A stretch of 64,000 nucleotides of DNA, taken from contig WACJ01000042.1 of NCBI GenBank assembly GCA_008973525.1, positions 124,001 through 188,000 of the forward strand, read 5' to 3'. Position numbers and translations under genes: made by a program. The notes beneath the pieces were generated by a model. That model searched no databases. It was given only the letters and a program-made list of their open reading frames with translations, and was not told the origin of the DNA. This document shows positions 22,646 to 34,230 of this stretch, piece by piece (the first letter of the stretch is position 1; the number at the start of each line of letters is the position of its first letter). This stretch comes from Stenopsyche tienmushanensis (Eukaryota > Arthropoda > Insecta > Trichoptera > Stenopsychidae).

Positions 22646-24336
22646 ACAGACCACACAGCAGCACAGAAAAGAAGATGTTGAATATTATAATATATAAATT
22701 CCATGAAATAGAAATGATTAATTCGTGTAAATTTACTTGCCATTTTCTTAGTCACGATTATAAAAAATATTTTATAAAACGTGTCCTTTGATCCCTTTGA
22801 TATATGATTATGTAGTTTCGATTTTTATTACAATTAAAAATGCGTACCTCTTAAGTAAATAGTATCTAAAAATAATAATATCAACGTGTAACGATTATTT
22901 AAAAAATATCCAATTAGCACATGGGCGTCATCTGGGTGAGCCGAAGCGGGAGCTTTTATGCCGTGTACATCTGCTAATTTCGATATTTTTGTACCGTATT
23001 ACATAAATGTATTAGATTTAATCCAAATATACCTCAGTTATGCTTTTTATTGTTTAATTGAGTCTATGTCTGCCTGTGTTTTTTTATACAACTCCGAACC
23101 TTGTTAATTTTAAACAAAATTTATATTGCTACTCATTTAGATCACAAGCACATTAATTTTATTTAGTGCATGCCTTTTAACCTACGAAAATAAACAAAAC
23201 CCTCCTCGTTTATTCTCCCCCAGCGCCTTTTAATGAAAATTTGCGCTCTTTTAGTGTTTTAAGTGTTTTTTCATTATAAATATGTATCAAAATGTGCAAT
23301 TTTTTTCATTGAAATATCCATGGAAAACTCATGGATATAAGTCTGCAATGTAGTCTTAATTGTTTAAAGGGTGATTTTGGACAAAAAATATAAATAAACG
23401 TCCATCTTTATTCAAAATTACGTCAAACTTTCTTAAGAAATCAATCCCTTTTCTCGAAACTTGTATTTGTTTCGCTCTTCGAGTTGTTCGTCTAAGAATT
23501 AATTTCCATTTCCGTAAAAAGCGCTACATGCCAAATAGAAAAGTTTCGAATTTTCAGCTTTCTTATGAAAAGGTTCGGAATTTCGGGGCATTAAAAAATA
23601 ATACACGAACGGAGAAAAGTTTCACTGCTTGTCTTCGACGCTTAAAGGATATTTTTTATCCTGGGAATTTTTCCACTGACGCTTTTTCCTATCAGATCCT
23701 CTCCATTTCGGCGCGAGATTAACTCAATCTTACCGAAGTTTTTCCCAAGTATTTCTCCGATTTTTCTTCCGTATTCTTCGGAAGCATGCTCGATTGCAAT
23801 ACTCCGATTTTTTCCCACGGAAAAACCTCATAGATTATGTTGTTTCGTCGGTCTATCGTTTTTGCAACTGGGTAGCATTATTTTATTTATTAATGACACT
23901 TACTTTCCGACATACATAGGATCAGTAAATTAAGCTCGATGCACCAAATCCAGAAATATTATATGCCATTGCAATTAGAATTATCTCCTTTATCAAAACC
24001 CCTAAACTGAATTATGTGAAGGTAGATTTAATTAATAATTTCCTATTCGATTTTCTAATGAAGGGAACTATATAGGAAATAAATATATTCCAATTATATT
24101 TTCATATTTTAATAATAAATTTGGTTCAGCAAAATTCCGGGCTATATTTGAATCCCCTCGTATTACACACATGGTTCCACATGAAGATACGGAATTTCAG
24201 CTAGTCAAAATAGACCGTGATTGAGAAAGTTTCCGTGTAATATTTCATAAGTTTGACTTTTTTAAATTGACAAAAGTAGTCTTTAAAAACAGAGCCATTG
24301 TTCCTATGTCTATTGTTTTCTAGGACTTCCAACAGG
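22646..24336. other. no recognised gene
   Basis: A short phrase 'gtcatctgggtgagcc' (22927-22942) recurs at 25190-25205. Otherwise the region is unique. 23210-23860 is more complex than the AT-rich flanks but has no recognisable exon. Confidence 0.4.
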
Positions 24337-24762
24337 ATGGCGACAACAAAAGATCCACGCTTACTTTTTTGTATGAATTCAAATTGGGACACGGCACAGC
24401 GATAACAGGTAGAAACATTAACAGAGCTCTCGGACAAATATATTTTTCATCATCTCGCTTCAATAAGAAAGGCTGAAAAACTGGCTAAGTGGGCGTCGCA
24501 CAAACTGTCTCATAGTCAAAAATTGAGATACTTGGAGGTGTGTTTTTATGATGGTGCATAAATCGTATCATTGTGATGAAAACTTGATTTTATACAACGA
24601 CAAGAAACGATCTGGGTAGTAGTTGAATACCTATAAATCTCCAGGACCTTCGCCAAAGCTTTCAATGCATCAAACATACACACAATAAAGGGACAACACA
24701 TTATTCCTTCTTAAGAATTGAAAAAACCATTACGGCTGAATGGTATTGTCGTAAAATCTATA
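24337..24762 (+). pseudogene. mariner transposase relic, 3' truncated
   Basis: An ATG at 24337 starts MATTKDPRLL. Two bases out of frame the protein continues L-Y-E-F-K-L-G-H-G (from 24369) and G-R-N-I-N-R-A-L-G, the start of the mariner DNA-binding domain. A deletion then joins to HHLASIRKAEKLAKW (24448 on) followed by S-H-K-L-S, where WVPHEL is usual. CDENLILYND holds the first catalytic Asp at 24574-24576. After further shifts, THYSFLRIEKTITAEWYC (24690-24755) matches the section just before the second Asp. The rest is lost where C LTR sequence begins near 24770. The relic has stops in every frame and is older than that insertion. No terminal inverted repeat was found upstream. Confidence 0.85.
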
Positions 24763-24769
24763 TATATAT

Positions 24770-24850
24770 ACTATTGCGTTAGCGTTGGTCAAATATCAGC
24801 CCTTTGTTAATCTGTGCAGATTTAATTCGCTAGATACATAGCAACATCTT
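24770..24850 (+). mobile_element. C LTR start, plus orientation (fold-back arm)
   Basis: Reads 'attgcgttagcg', 'gttaatctgtgcagattta', 'attcgctaga' and 'catcttctgtctctctttag'. The same sequence occurs on the minus strand at 57240-57325 and 60440-60550. It is followed at once by a primer-binding site and LTR in the opposite direction. Confidence 0.7.
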
Positions 24851-24865
24851 CTGTCTCTCTTTAGA

Positions 24866-25085
24866 CCCATGTGTCCCACTTCTGACACCAATGTAGCGTG
24901 GTGGAGCGGGGAGGCTTACAAAGAACAATCCCTGGACTATGCCCCGTTCCCATTTACGTGTTCGTCGAGATGATAGCGCTTGCACACAGATACGTTCTTC
25001 TTTTGCTGTCGTAATGCGGAGGGCTGGAAGCGGACGAGTCGCTATGTCGCTGTTAAATTGCATTTAAAGAGAGAGGGAAGATCTC
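24866..25085 (-). mobile_element. C LTR with primer-binding site, minus orientation
   Basis: On the minus strand the LTR body runs from about 25085 to an end GCTACA near 24891, then T, then TGGTGTCAGAAGTGGGA. That string is complementary to the expected 3' end of an insect leucine tRNA (TCCCACTTCTGACA plus CCA), so it is a primer-binding site of an LTR retrotransposon. The LTR begins with 'ctctctttaaatgcaattta', pairing with the plus-oriented arm at 24770-24850. Gag or pol sequence does not follow. The 77-codon frame inside it is LTR DNA. Confidence 0.78.
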
Positions 25086-26515
25086 GCAAAATGATTTTTC
25101 ACCACGATGCAAATAGATAAATATTAAAAAGTGAACAGATTTATAATTGGCAGATTGAATCCGGATTCATTGGTTCGAGCATATGGACGTCATCTGGGTG
25201 AGCCAAAGTAAGAGTCTGGGAAGATTATGTTGGATAGGGTTTATTCATCCCAATATTTTCATGGAGGAATGGAAACCACCAACCGTAGAATCTTCTATCC
25301 CTATAATCATTTTATATAGATATCATTTATATTCGATAGCAGATACGCTACATTGATTTTTTCGCAACATTGTGCATTTTTATCATAAAATTCGACCCAT
25401 TGAGCCCTCAGATTTTTTAAAAAATACATATTATCCGTCGTAATTATACCTAAGCCGTTAAACGCTTCGGCTATTTCATTACGACGAAATAGCTCCGGTC
25501 CTTTGTGTTCAAATAAACACATTTTATACAGGCCTTTAACAACTTACCCAAAGTCGGTCGGAGAATTTTTACCCCAATTTAAACTTTGTTTGAATTATAA
25601 TTAAGACGAGAGCAAAAATTCACCCGCGAATGTACCGTTGTTTTCGGCTACGACTGAATTAACCGGAGACCCACCAAACGTAAAACCATTCATATATACA
25701 CAACGCCGTTAAATTTTTTGCGCCATTTTTTCGCCTGATATTGAAAGGGCGCAAATTCAATAAGCCCCCAAGAACAAGGAAGAAAAATTGAAACGTATAC
25801 AGGGCTTAAAACGTGGAATACGTTTGATTGTATTGCTTTTTGTCGAAAATTTCTGTTTGTCTTATAAATATTAGATTTTGATACGGATCGCTCGATTCTT
25901 TGTCGTAGTTGCCTTTTATTGCCTTATTCATACGAAATCTGAGATTTTTGTGTGTCGTTGGCCTCTTTGCTATGTCTTGAAAAATAAATAAAGTTGTTAG
26001 ATGAAAACGCAGAATTTCCAACGAACACCGAGGAAAAGTCGCAATGAATATTTCCGTTTTTGCGCCAGAGGGTAACAAGGCTGTTTCTTGAAATCCGGAA
26101 AAAAACACAAAACAAATTTGCTTCCATAATTATGGGACCCCATTAAAAATAACGACGTCCCATAATTACTTGCATAAAGCTTCCAGCAGAGAACTTATCA
26201 CGATGTAAAAGGCTGTTGACGCATTCAAAGCAAGTAAATTTTGATGGAAAATATCCCGAAGCTGATCGCCATATCGAATTTCTGTCAAATTAAAAGATTA
26301 TAAAAAGCTACGTAAGATTGATGATGATGAACGTCTTTCACCATCACCCCGTAAAAACTTATTTTTATCATCGCTTACAACAATAAAGTTCTATTAAATT
26401 CACAGCACATTATGTTTACCTTAACAACGAATAAAATTGTCATTACAACATAATTAATATAATAAGTAATAAGAAGAGAAAGAAAGATAATAAAAGAGAA
26501 GAGAAACAGCAACCT
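25086..26515. other. no recognised gene; non-repetitive DNA
   Basis: 25420-26350 is single-copy with balanced composition. Frames of up to 100 codons on the minus strand (25806-26108) have no recognisable motif. Confidence 0.4.
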
Positions 26516-26544
26516 CTGTTGCGCAACGCGTAATTATTCGTTTT
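26516..26544. repeat. 29-bp exact repeat, copy 1
   Basis: Identical to 53124-53152. It contains the palindrome GTTGCGCAAC followed by GCGTAATTATTCG. Sequence on either side diverges immediately. Confidence 0.9.
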
Positions 26545-26560
26545 GTAAGTGAATGCCTGA

Positions 26561-26835
26561 AATCGTGCAATTTTGAGGAGTCTTGAAGGACAGTTTGGTG
26601 ATGCTAATCTAAATAAGACTCGGGTGTTTTATTGGACCCAAAACTTTCATAAAGGTCTGAAAGTCGAGAAACAGTCCTCTGGAAAAGTAATGGCTACAGT
26701 ATTTTGGAACTCGGAAAGTATTTTATTGATTGATTTTCCACATGATAAACACACGGTGAATCTTAGATGACGCTAAGGCTGCGTGTCTTAACAAAATACG
26801 AAGAAAACTAATTTGTGCAGTCCTTTGCTTCACTC
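26561..26835 (+). pseudogene. mariner transposase relic with internal fusion
   Basis: The open stretch from 26561 gives Q-F-G-D-A-N-L-N-K-T-R-V-F-Y-W, the helix-turn-helix of one mariner group. After a short linker it gives SSGKVMATVFWNSESILLID and PHDKHTVN, which belong to the catalytic core before the second Asp. The roughly 100 residues normally between them, including the first catalytic Asp, are absent, so it is an in-frame deletion product. A +1 shift after 26765 leads on to a weak R-R-K-L-I-C-A-V-L. A B repeat begins at the point where the match stops. Confidence 0.75.
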
Positions 26836-27540
26836 TATGATGCTCACCAATAAAAACTCCAGGGGGACAACCCTATGCTCGTGGGTAACATGACAGACGA
26901 CACACGGTGACAACTAAATATCATAATGTGCGATCCCATTTCCTGTGCTGCTGTATATCTGTATGGCTAGTCAGGGTTACCCCGGACCAACCGCAGTTTG
27001 AAGATGACGGACTGTAGGGGCTACCTTTTCCCCATGATACTCGTATCGGTTCGGTCATTTGTAGTACCTAGCCGCCACGGAGACGTGTCGCCATTCAAAC
27101 AGCCTAAAACCGTTCTCCCCTGTATGCCTAGGTTGTTGAGGATAGTGTCGAGCTTTGACACGGTCTCCACCAACTACTGTAATCGGCTGTTTCCACGCGC
27201 CTCTTTATGGGTGCGCAGCACAGGGTGACCTGCACACCCAACTCATGTTAGCTGGGCTACCACAGCTGCATTTGATGAACAAATCCCAGGGGTTCAACCG
27301 TCGCCCACAGGCATAGGGTTGGCTCCCTCCCCACCCCACATGGGTAACAGTTGAATTCCTAAGGTAATGCTCATCAATCGCTGCTGGGATAGACCAGCCA
27401 GCAACAATTGTACCCGTAAAATATAATGTAGAACTACCGATTACAGAAGGAGAAAAAGGACTGTGTGCAAAAGGTGAAACCACTTTGTTCAATATCCTAG
27501 TGCATGCAGAGGAGAACGGCTTCAGCTGCTCAAATCTGGA
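26835..27540. repeat. repeat B cluster: plus, minus, plus pieces
   Basis: Three B segments lie together. 26835-26900 is the plus-oriented start ('gatgctcaccaataaaaact'). 26945-27350 is a minus-oriented near-complete copy ('ggttaccccgga' through 'acccaactcatgttagctgg' to 'ccccacatgggtaac'). 27365-27535 is plus-oriented again ('tgctcatcaatcgctgctgg', 'caatatcctagtgcatgcag'). The last piece resembles 58980-59105 of the LINE copy. The 149-codon minus frame 27205-27654 crosses two of these joints and so is not a gene. Confidence 0.7.
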
Positions 27541-30500
27541 AGCTCTACGCGTAGTATTTTTTTCTTGGGCATAGACTCTGTCATCAGAGCCCAAAATATC
27601 ACTAAGTCGCTGTCTATCCGTCTCAACAATTGTCCTTTTTCTGCATGACAACACATAAGGCAGTCATAATTATACTAGAAACACCCGCCTTACAGTCCAA
27701 ACTTGACCCCGTGTGACTACTATATGTTTATAGAGGCATGAGGAGGGCAACGATTTCAAGACAACGCTGCGGTCGAACAATACATGCGCAACTGATTTTT
27801 GGAGCAGTCGCCTTCTTTCTTTAGCACAGACAAGATCAAAAAACTCCCTATTTTTATCTAATGAAGGTAAGTATGTAAAAAAAATAAGATACTCCATTTG
27901 TACTTTCGGACAAAATTCAACAAAATTCCAGATTATATTTGAATCATCCTCATAACCATAAATATCATTACAAATATTAATATATTAAAGACACATTGGG
28001 AAAAAATGATGATGCAATAAATAATACTATTATATATGGAACACTATAGTTTCATTAAGCGACAATGGAACATTTCAGAATTACTAAATTTCTCCATTAT
28101 CATTCCGTGTTTGTGGACCAGTTCAACGAAAATATTATGTGAGTCCTTCAAAAATAGCTAACGGTTCATGTGGAACCCACAGGACACATGTTGCCAATGC
28201 CTATTCAATTTTAATTATGAATTGTGTCTACGCTGTCTGAAAGTTTCATACACGGGCATAATGTGAATATAGATATTTGATTTATTCATTTAAAATTATA
28301 TCAAATTGATAAATAATAAATTTGAATCAATTATCGATCATATATCAACAATAACTTTGTTTGTATATATATATTTATATGAATATAGGCCTCATTGTGC
28401 TATCTATCTATTGATTGTCGTTTATAATTCTGTGGGAACGCTAGATAAATACAAATAATTACGTTACAATTAACTTTATGATATTCTAATTATATCACAA
28501 TTCTCTCTAACATTATTTTTCAACACAATAGCCGTCGATATTGAGACATTTATGTAGTCGAGGTAAAAGTTTTTGTAACTAAACATAAACAGTTATTGCC
28601 TTGCATCGAGTTTCTGCATCAAACTGAATGGTGAGTGAGAGTCACCTCTCGTTTGTAAAAGGTTAATAGTTTGAAAACTCTTCTTTAATAGATATTTTAA
28701 GTAGGATCTATGAGTAATCAGTCTTAGTATGTATATATTTAGAATTGATAAATGAGCTAAATTTGGAATAATACTTCTAATTTGAATATATTTAGAATTG
28801 AATTTGACTCTTGCAATGATTCTGAAATTTTGAAACTAACTTTCTATACCAACACTTAATTACCCAGATTTTCTACCACAAATGGAGGCTGTAACTCATT
28901 TAAATGCTTTCAATCTTAGTTCTAAATATCTTGTTGTTATATCAGGATTCGATCATTTGTCAAACGATTATCCTGAGTGTAATACGAAATCACCAATAAT
29001 GGATGTACTTATTACGATTAATTGCATTCCAATTTATAATACGAGGACTTACGATACATTTCTGTCTGGATTTTTACAAATTTTCTATTCAAAATCGTCT
29101 GTCGAATCTATTTATTTTCTCTGGTTTCGCGATGTCTTTATATTCTCCGCAGACGTGTATCATAATATTTGTTCGGGTGTATTTATTTTATACGCACAAA
29201 TACAATTTTTCGTTCGATCTTTTCATTTGACACGGGCAAAGGGTCGTGTCCCTAACGTAAATACTCGAAATCCACAAACCAAACATTTAATTTGATACAG
29301 TAGAGCTAGAAATCCGCAAGCGAGCTTTCCGCGAGCCCGAACTATTAATATCGCCGTCACGAATTATTTTCTTCGATATCGGGGTTCGGGGAGAAATAAT
29401 TAACAAAATCCGACAGATCCGCTGAGAGGTCCTAGATCAAAGGGTCGTTAAAATTAATCAGATATCATTAATCAAATCCGGAGTTTGAGGAACCGCCTGA
29501 ATGCGACTCGGCTAAATTTTGTGTAGGAATTAGACCGGTTCACGTGCTAACCGACGCTCAACTTTCTGATGAATGCTGTAAAATCATGTCTCGGGGGTGG
29601 AGGAAATAATTAGGAATATTTTTCAGGGGCACTATTTTCTTGACGGGATCACGTCCCTGGAAAATGGGACAATTTTAAACGAGGGAATGTCAGTTAAAGG
29701 GGCGATTCCGTTTACTCACTCCACGCTCTAAAATGTCTGCCGAATGAATTTAATTGAAAAAACACTTTAATTCAAATAGAAAAATGTTTAAATCCGTCTT
29801 TCAATGTATAAATGTAGACATTTTTAGATAATATAACTTAGATTCATTATAGTCTTGGTTTCTTTTGTTGATACAATTAGATTGGAATTAGATTACTCAA
29901 AAAAGGTTTTTTAAGAGGATGATCTATAAATGATAAATAGTTCTTAATATTTTTGCAAAATTCAGTCACACATAAAAGACCTAATCGAAATAATATTTTT
30001 TAGATGTTTCCACGATAAAACATAGTGACTCACCGATGAGTCGCTGGCAATTAAGTGATTAATCCTTTCTAAATTATTACAATTCACTTCTGCGTGATCG
30101 TTTCATTTTGTTTGAGTAATCGAAATGGGATGATTCCATGCAAAATCCTATCAAGGACCCAAAATAGTCTATCAAGGGTTAGCAATGTTTAGGGATTTAA
30201 ATACGTGTATCCTTTATAGACGCTCACTATTTTAAGATTTAAATTAAAATAGAGATAAGATAACTATCTTCTTGTTGTCCCCAGTTAAAAATTGACAAAT
30301 AAATGGGTGCATTTTCTATAATAATTATGCAATGATTTAGAATGGATCTGATTCAATCTGATTAAATTTGAGATTCTTCCTGATCTAGGTGGATCTAGGA
30401 AGTTTCTATTTCCTGATTTAAACTTAAGCTTAAGAATAAATATGTTCACTTGTTGATACTCATAAATCTGGTTCTCTTTTAAATGCATTTTTATTATAAT

Positions 30501-30571
30501 TTACATCTGTGTATTTATGTCATAATAATATAAGCCGGGGGATTTTTTTTGTTTCTGAATTGACACACCTG
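27541..30571. other. no recognised gene
   Basis: AT-rich with some single-copy complexity at 29290-29720. The plus-strand frame 28882-29295 (137 codons) is among the longest frames here that is not made of known repeat. Its product is hydrophobic-rich with no recognisable domain and no visible gene context. Confidence 0.4.
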
Positions 30572-30690
30572 GTTTGTCGACCATTTTGTTCAGTCACAGT
30601 AAATTCTTCCGATGGAAAGGTCATCACGCAACCCCGCCACTTTCCATTTATGCGACAACAGCGCGGTCATCTGTTTTTTGACTTTACAAA
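30572..30690. repeat. dispersed repeat J, copy 2
   Basis: Direct match to 20750-20872 as described there. An ordinary AT-rich flank on each side gives no boundary signal. Confidence 0.65.
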
Positions 30691-33600
30691 CTTTGTGCAA
30701 ACTTTGTTTTTTTGAGAACAAGTGCAAAATGACCACCTTTTGATGCCTGACGACATTCATGAAGAATTTCCTGGTATTTATCGAAGCCTCCTTAGTGATA
30801 TTGTGTTAGAAAAACTTGATAACAACAAGTTGTGTGCGAGATGAGTGCCCAGAATATTCATACCGGAGCACCGTTAAAATTGCGTGACAATGAAGGTCTA
30901 TAACACTGGCATAGAGAAACTAGTGCCCCGACTACAAAAATGTTCCGATCGAATCACGTTAAAAAAATAGTTGAATTTACGAGACATATTCAGAAAGTAA
31001 GTGTACTAGATTTATATATTTTTTTAGAAAAAATATAATTTAAAAAAAAAACAAGATATTGCTTATATACTTGTTGATTTCCGCATACTTTTAATCGTGT
31101 TCAATGCATATGTTGTGATACAAGCTTCTTTGTGCCCTCCAGGAAGAACTCTCCCGTCAGCTCCTTCCTCCACTTCAGAACCATTTCTGCACTTGCTCTT
31201 TTTGTTTTAAATGCCCTTTTTGGGTCTTTTTAAAGTATCAATGGTCTCTTCTTGAGACAGAAATTCGATTAAAATGATGCCTTTTCGGCCCTTAAATATT
31301 AAGGGCATTATTTTTTTTGTCTGAAATTGTGGTTTTGAATTTTTTGGCAGATGGGGAATTTTTAGGCTGTTTTTTTTTTACTCTGGCATGTAATCAGCCA
31401 CCCACATTTCACATCCAATCACAATAAAGCTCAGAAAATCCTCATCTTCCAATTGAATTCCCTTCAAGTCAAGGTGATCACCGCACATGGCTTGTACTTT
31501 TTACCGGCATCTTTTAAGCAACTGGATAAAACAACGTGAGTTTACGGACTATTGTGTTTCTGAGATGCTGGCGTTTGTCAGGAGATATCCCTCTACTATT
31601 CAGTATTGCCAACCCTCAAAAAACACAAAATCACAGCCCATTATAGTCACAATACACTTACTTTCTGAATATCTGCAAATTTCAATTAAATACATGCACA
31701 TTTCAATCCTGCATAAATGTTGTGACCTTACTTTCTGAATGACTTTCTTAACATTGAAACAGTTTAATAACATTATAACTGCCACTCAAATTTAGCAAAA
31801 TATGTTTTATTAAACTAATCTCTATAGAATATTATATATTGTTTTAATTGTGTAAAATTACATTAATTTTAGTAATTGATCCTCAAATAAACTTTATAAA
31901 TCCTTTGATCATCTCAACGAGTCCCATTCTCGTATTATGTTAGCACGGCCATTGATAGCAAACGAAAGTTTTATAAACTCTATCTAATCTCATAATCTAA
32001 AGCAGGGCTCGTCAACAGTGTTAGGCTTCTTTGATAAAACAAATGTGTGAGTCCATGGCTTACAACTTTGTAGTAACATCTAAGGGTTTAGTTTTGTAAA
32101 CTTCTTCCATAATCGATTAAACGACGAACGAGAAATTAGTAGAATAAATATTAGCTTGTATTAATCACGTGGAAAAATCTTTCATTCGCATGTAAATGTA
32201 TTATAATTTGGATTTAACTCATACAAGCCCAATGATCTATATATAAGACATACTGAGGTTATAATTAAATTTTGTATTCTCTTCAATTATAATGATAAAA
32301 AGTATTAATTCAAATATTTTTCAGCAGTTTCGTAATAATTCGTCTTTTTCCAGAATGTGGTCATTCGTTTTTTGTCCATAAAATTCGCAACTTTGGACCA
32401 AAATCAAGAGCCATAAGGTTCAAACGACCCAATTTCGCTAACGTTCGTTGGGAAATATGGTCATGTTACTATTTTATATTAAAGCATTTGATACAATATG
32501 GTATCGTAATCTTGCAGAATTGATCATTAGCACGTACAATCCGCATGCATTCGTATCAATAAGCCTCTTATTGAAATTAAACGCACAAATAGTCGGGTTT
32601 GATCGCAGCTTGGGGATGATATGATCATTTCTGTGAATTCCTCGCTGTTGTATAATGTCGGAGAGGACTGCAAATATAGGACGAATTTAGCTCGAAGGAC
32701 CGAATTAAATAATTTGTTCTCTACTCGTATTGTTGAAGTCGGATTAAGAAATAGAATTTAAGCTTTCCTCAAGAGCTTACTCTGGAAAAGCGGTCGGATT
32801 ACTAATTCTAATCAAGGGCTGATTGGGGGAAGGTCTCAAATACTAGGAAAAAATGCTTATTTTTAAGGCAAATTTAAGGTAAAAATACAAAAAGATCAAA
32901 TAAAGGCGCCGTCTTCGCGCTAGAAAATTGTCATAAAATACGGAATTGCTGTATTTTAGCAAATTTCCACGATAATAGTGAACGTTCGCCTTTAGCGCTT
33001 TACATTTGCTCGACATTTGAAGAAAATGAAATAGTCATACATTGGTAGATACATGTTTTGAGAGGCGTGGGCGCTCAGTTTGCATAGTAGTAATACTAGA
33101 CCGACCCGAAAAAAAATAAGCCTCGACAAATATTTGCCCCGAGATGGTTGCCACCCCGTCAGAATATTATTCCCGGAAAATCCAGTCGGGATTTGGAAAA
33201 GTTTCGCACTTCACCGGATAGCGAGTTATGTTAATTCCGCCATACCGGGCGGTCGGAGGCCTAGGCTGGAGTGCGCTTGATAAGCAACCGGTTCGGGATT
33301 ACAACTTGAAAAATATTTATTTTAAAAATCGAATCGAAACACACCAAGGGCTGGTGCCGGTCGAGGGCCTGTTGAAATGTTGAAAATCGCACTCCAAATA
33401 GTTGCAAATCCCGCGAATTCCAGATAATGCCACAGCAAAGAACTTTAAATGTTAAAATTCAACATTGTGATCATAATAGATACAACACTGTGCTAAAAGC
33501 TTTATTCGGTATTTCAGTAAAAGCTAAATAATATATTTTATCATCCCATTAGACCATGTATAGGATCTTTCAATATGGACGCTCAATTTTTAAATGTAAA

Positions 33601-34055
33601 TAAAACAAATTATATATAAGATATTAACTAAATTATTATATCATTTAAAATAAAATTTTATGGCATTAATTATGAATTATAATATTATTCAAATATCTGC
33701 CTTAATTTTGTTTGGTGGCATGTATTCCGTAGATCATATTTTTTGGATGGCGAATTTGCTGGATGGCGTTCGTTATGTTGACTTTGAGGGCATCAATTGT
33801 TTGCTATTTATACGTATAAATCTTCTATTTGAGATAATAAATCTAAAAGCGTTAAATCTCAATGAGATAACCACGCCCTCGAATCGCTCGCGCAGAATGT
33901 CCCTCGTGGCACACGCTGTGTGGAGCGTCGCCCTGATTTTGCTTTAACAATATGGCCACTATTATCTAACAAATTTTAAGCATCCCTATTGAAATACCAT
34001 ATGTATAGTTGACACCCATATAAAGCGTGGTTATATATTTTTGAACCATTTAACA
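30691..34055. other. no recognised gene
   Basis: Non-repetitive. 32380-33420 and 33740-33950 have higher complexity. Frames of 95 codons or fewer (for example 33660-33947) are unrecognised. Confidence 0.4.
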
Positions 34056-34230
34056 CCCGTCTGTCCATCGGAAGGTCATATTCCCGCCGTCAAGGCTATT
34101 CGACAACTCCCACTTCCTACACGTCATTACAGGACAAGAAGTGGTGCACACACGAGAATCTCGATAGATGCCATTGACAAAACGCAATGTATCCACAGAA
34201 AGACAGGGAATATCATTATTAACTTTAAAC
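34056..34230 (-). mobile_element. C LTR fragment
   Basis: Reverse complement of 12895-13020. 'ccgccgtcaaggctattcg', 'actcccacttc' and 'acaggacaagaagtg' correspond to 'gaatagccttgactgcggg', 'gaagtgggagt' and 'ttttcgtcctgtgat'. It shares with that copy a variant middle section not present in the other C LTRs, so the two are sister copies. Confidence 0.6.

Noticed and set aside
24866..24890. The 'tcccacttctgacacca' string as part of a tRNA gene
   Set aside because: No anticodon arm or acceptor partner lies nearby, CCA is not encoded in eukaryotic tRNA genes, and the string sits at an LTR end. It fits a primer-binding site.
27205..27654. 149-codon minus-strand open frame
   Set aside because: Crosses joints between B repeat pieces of different orientation, so it cannot be an ancestral gene.
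28882..29295. 137-codon plus-strand open frame as a host gene
   Set aside because: No motif, no supporting neighbours, AT-rich composition like the flanks. A sequence search or RNA evidence would be decisive.
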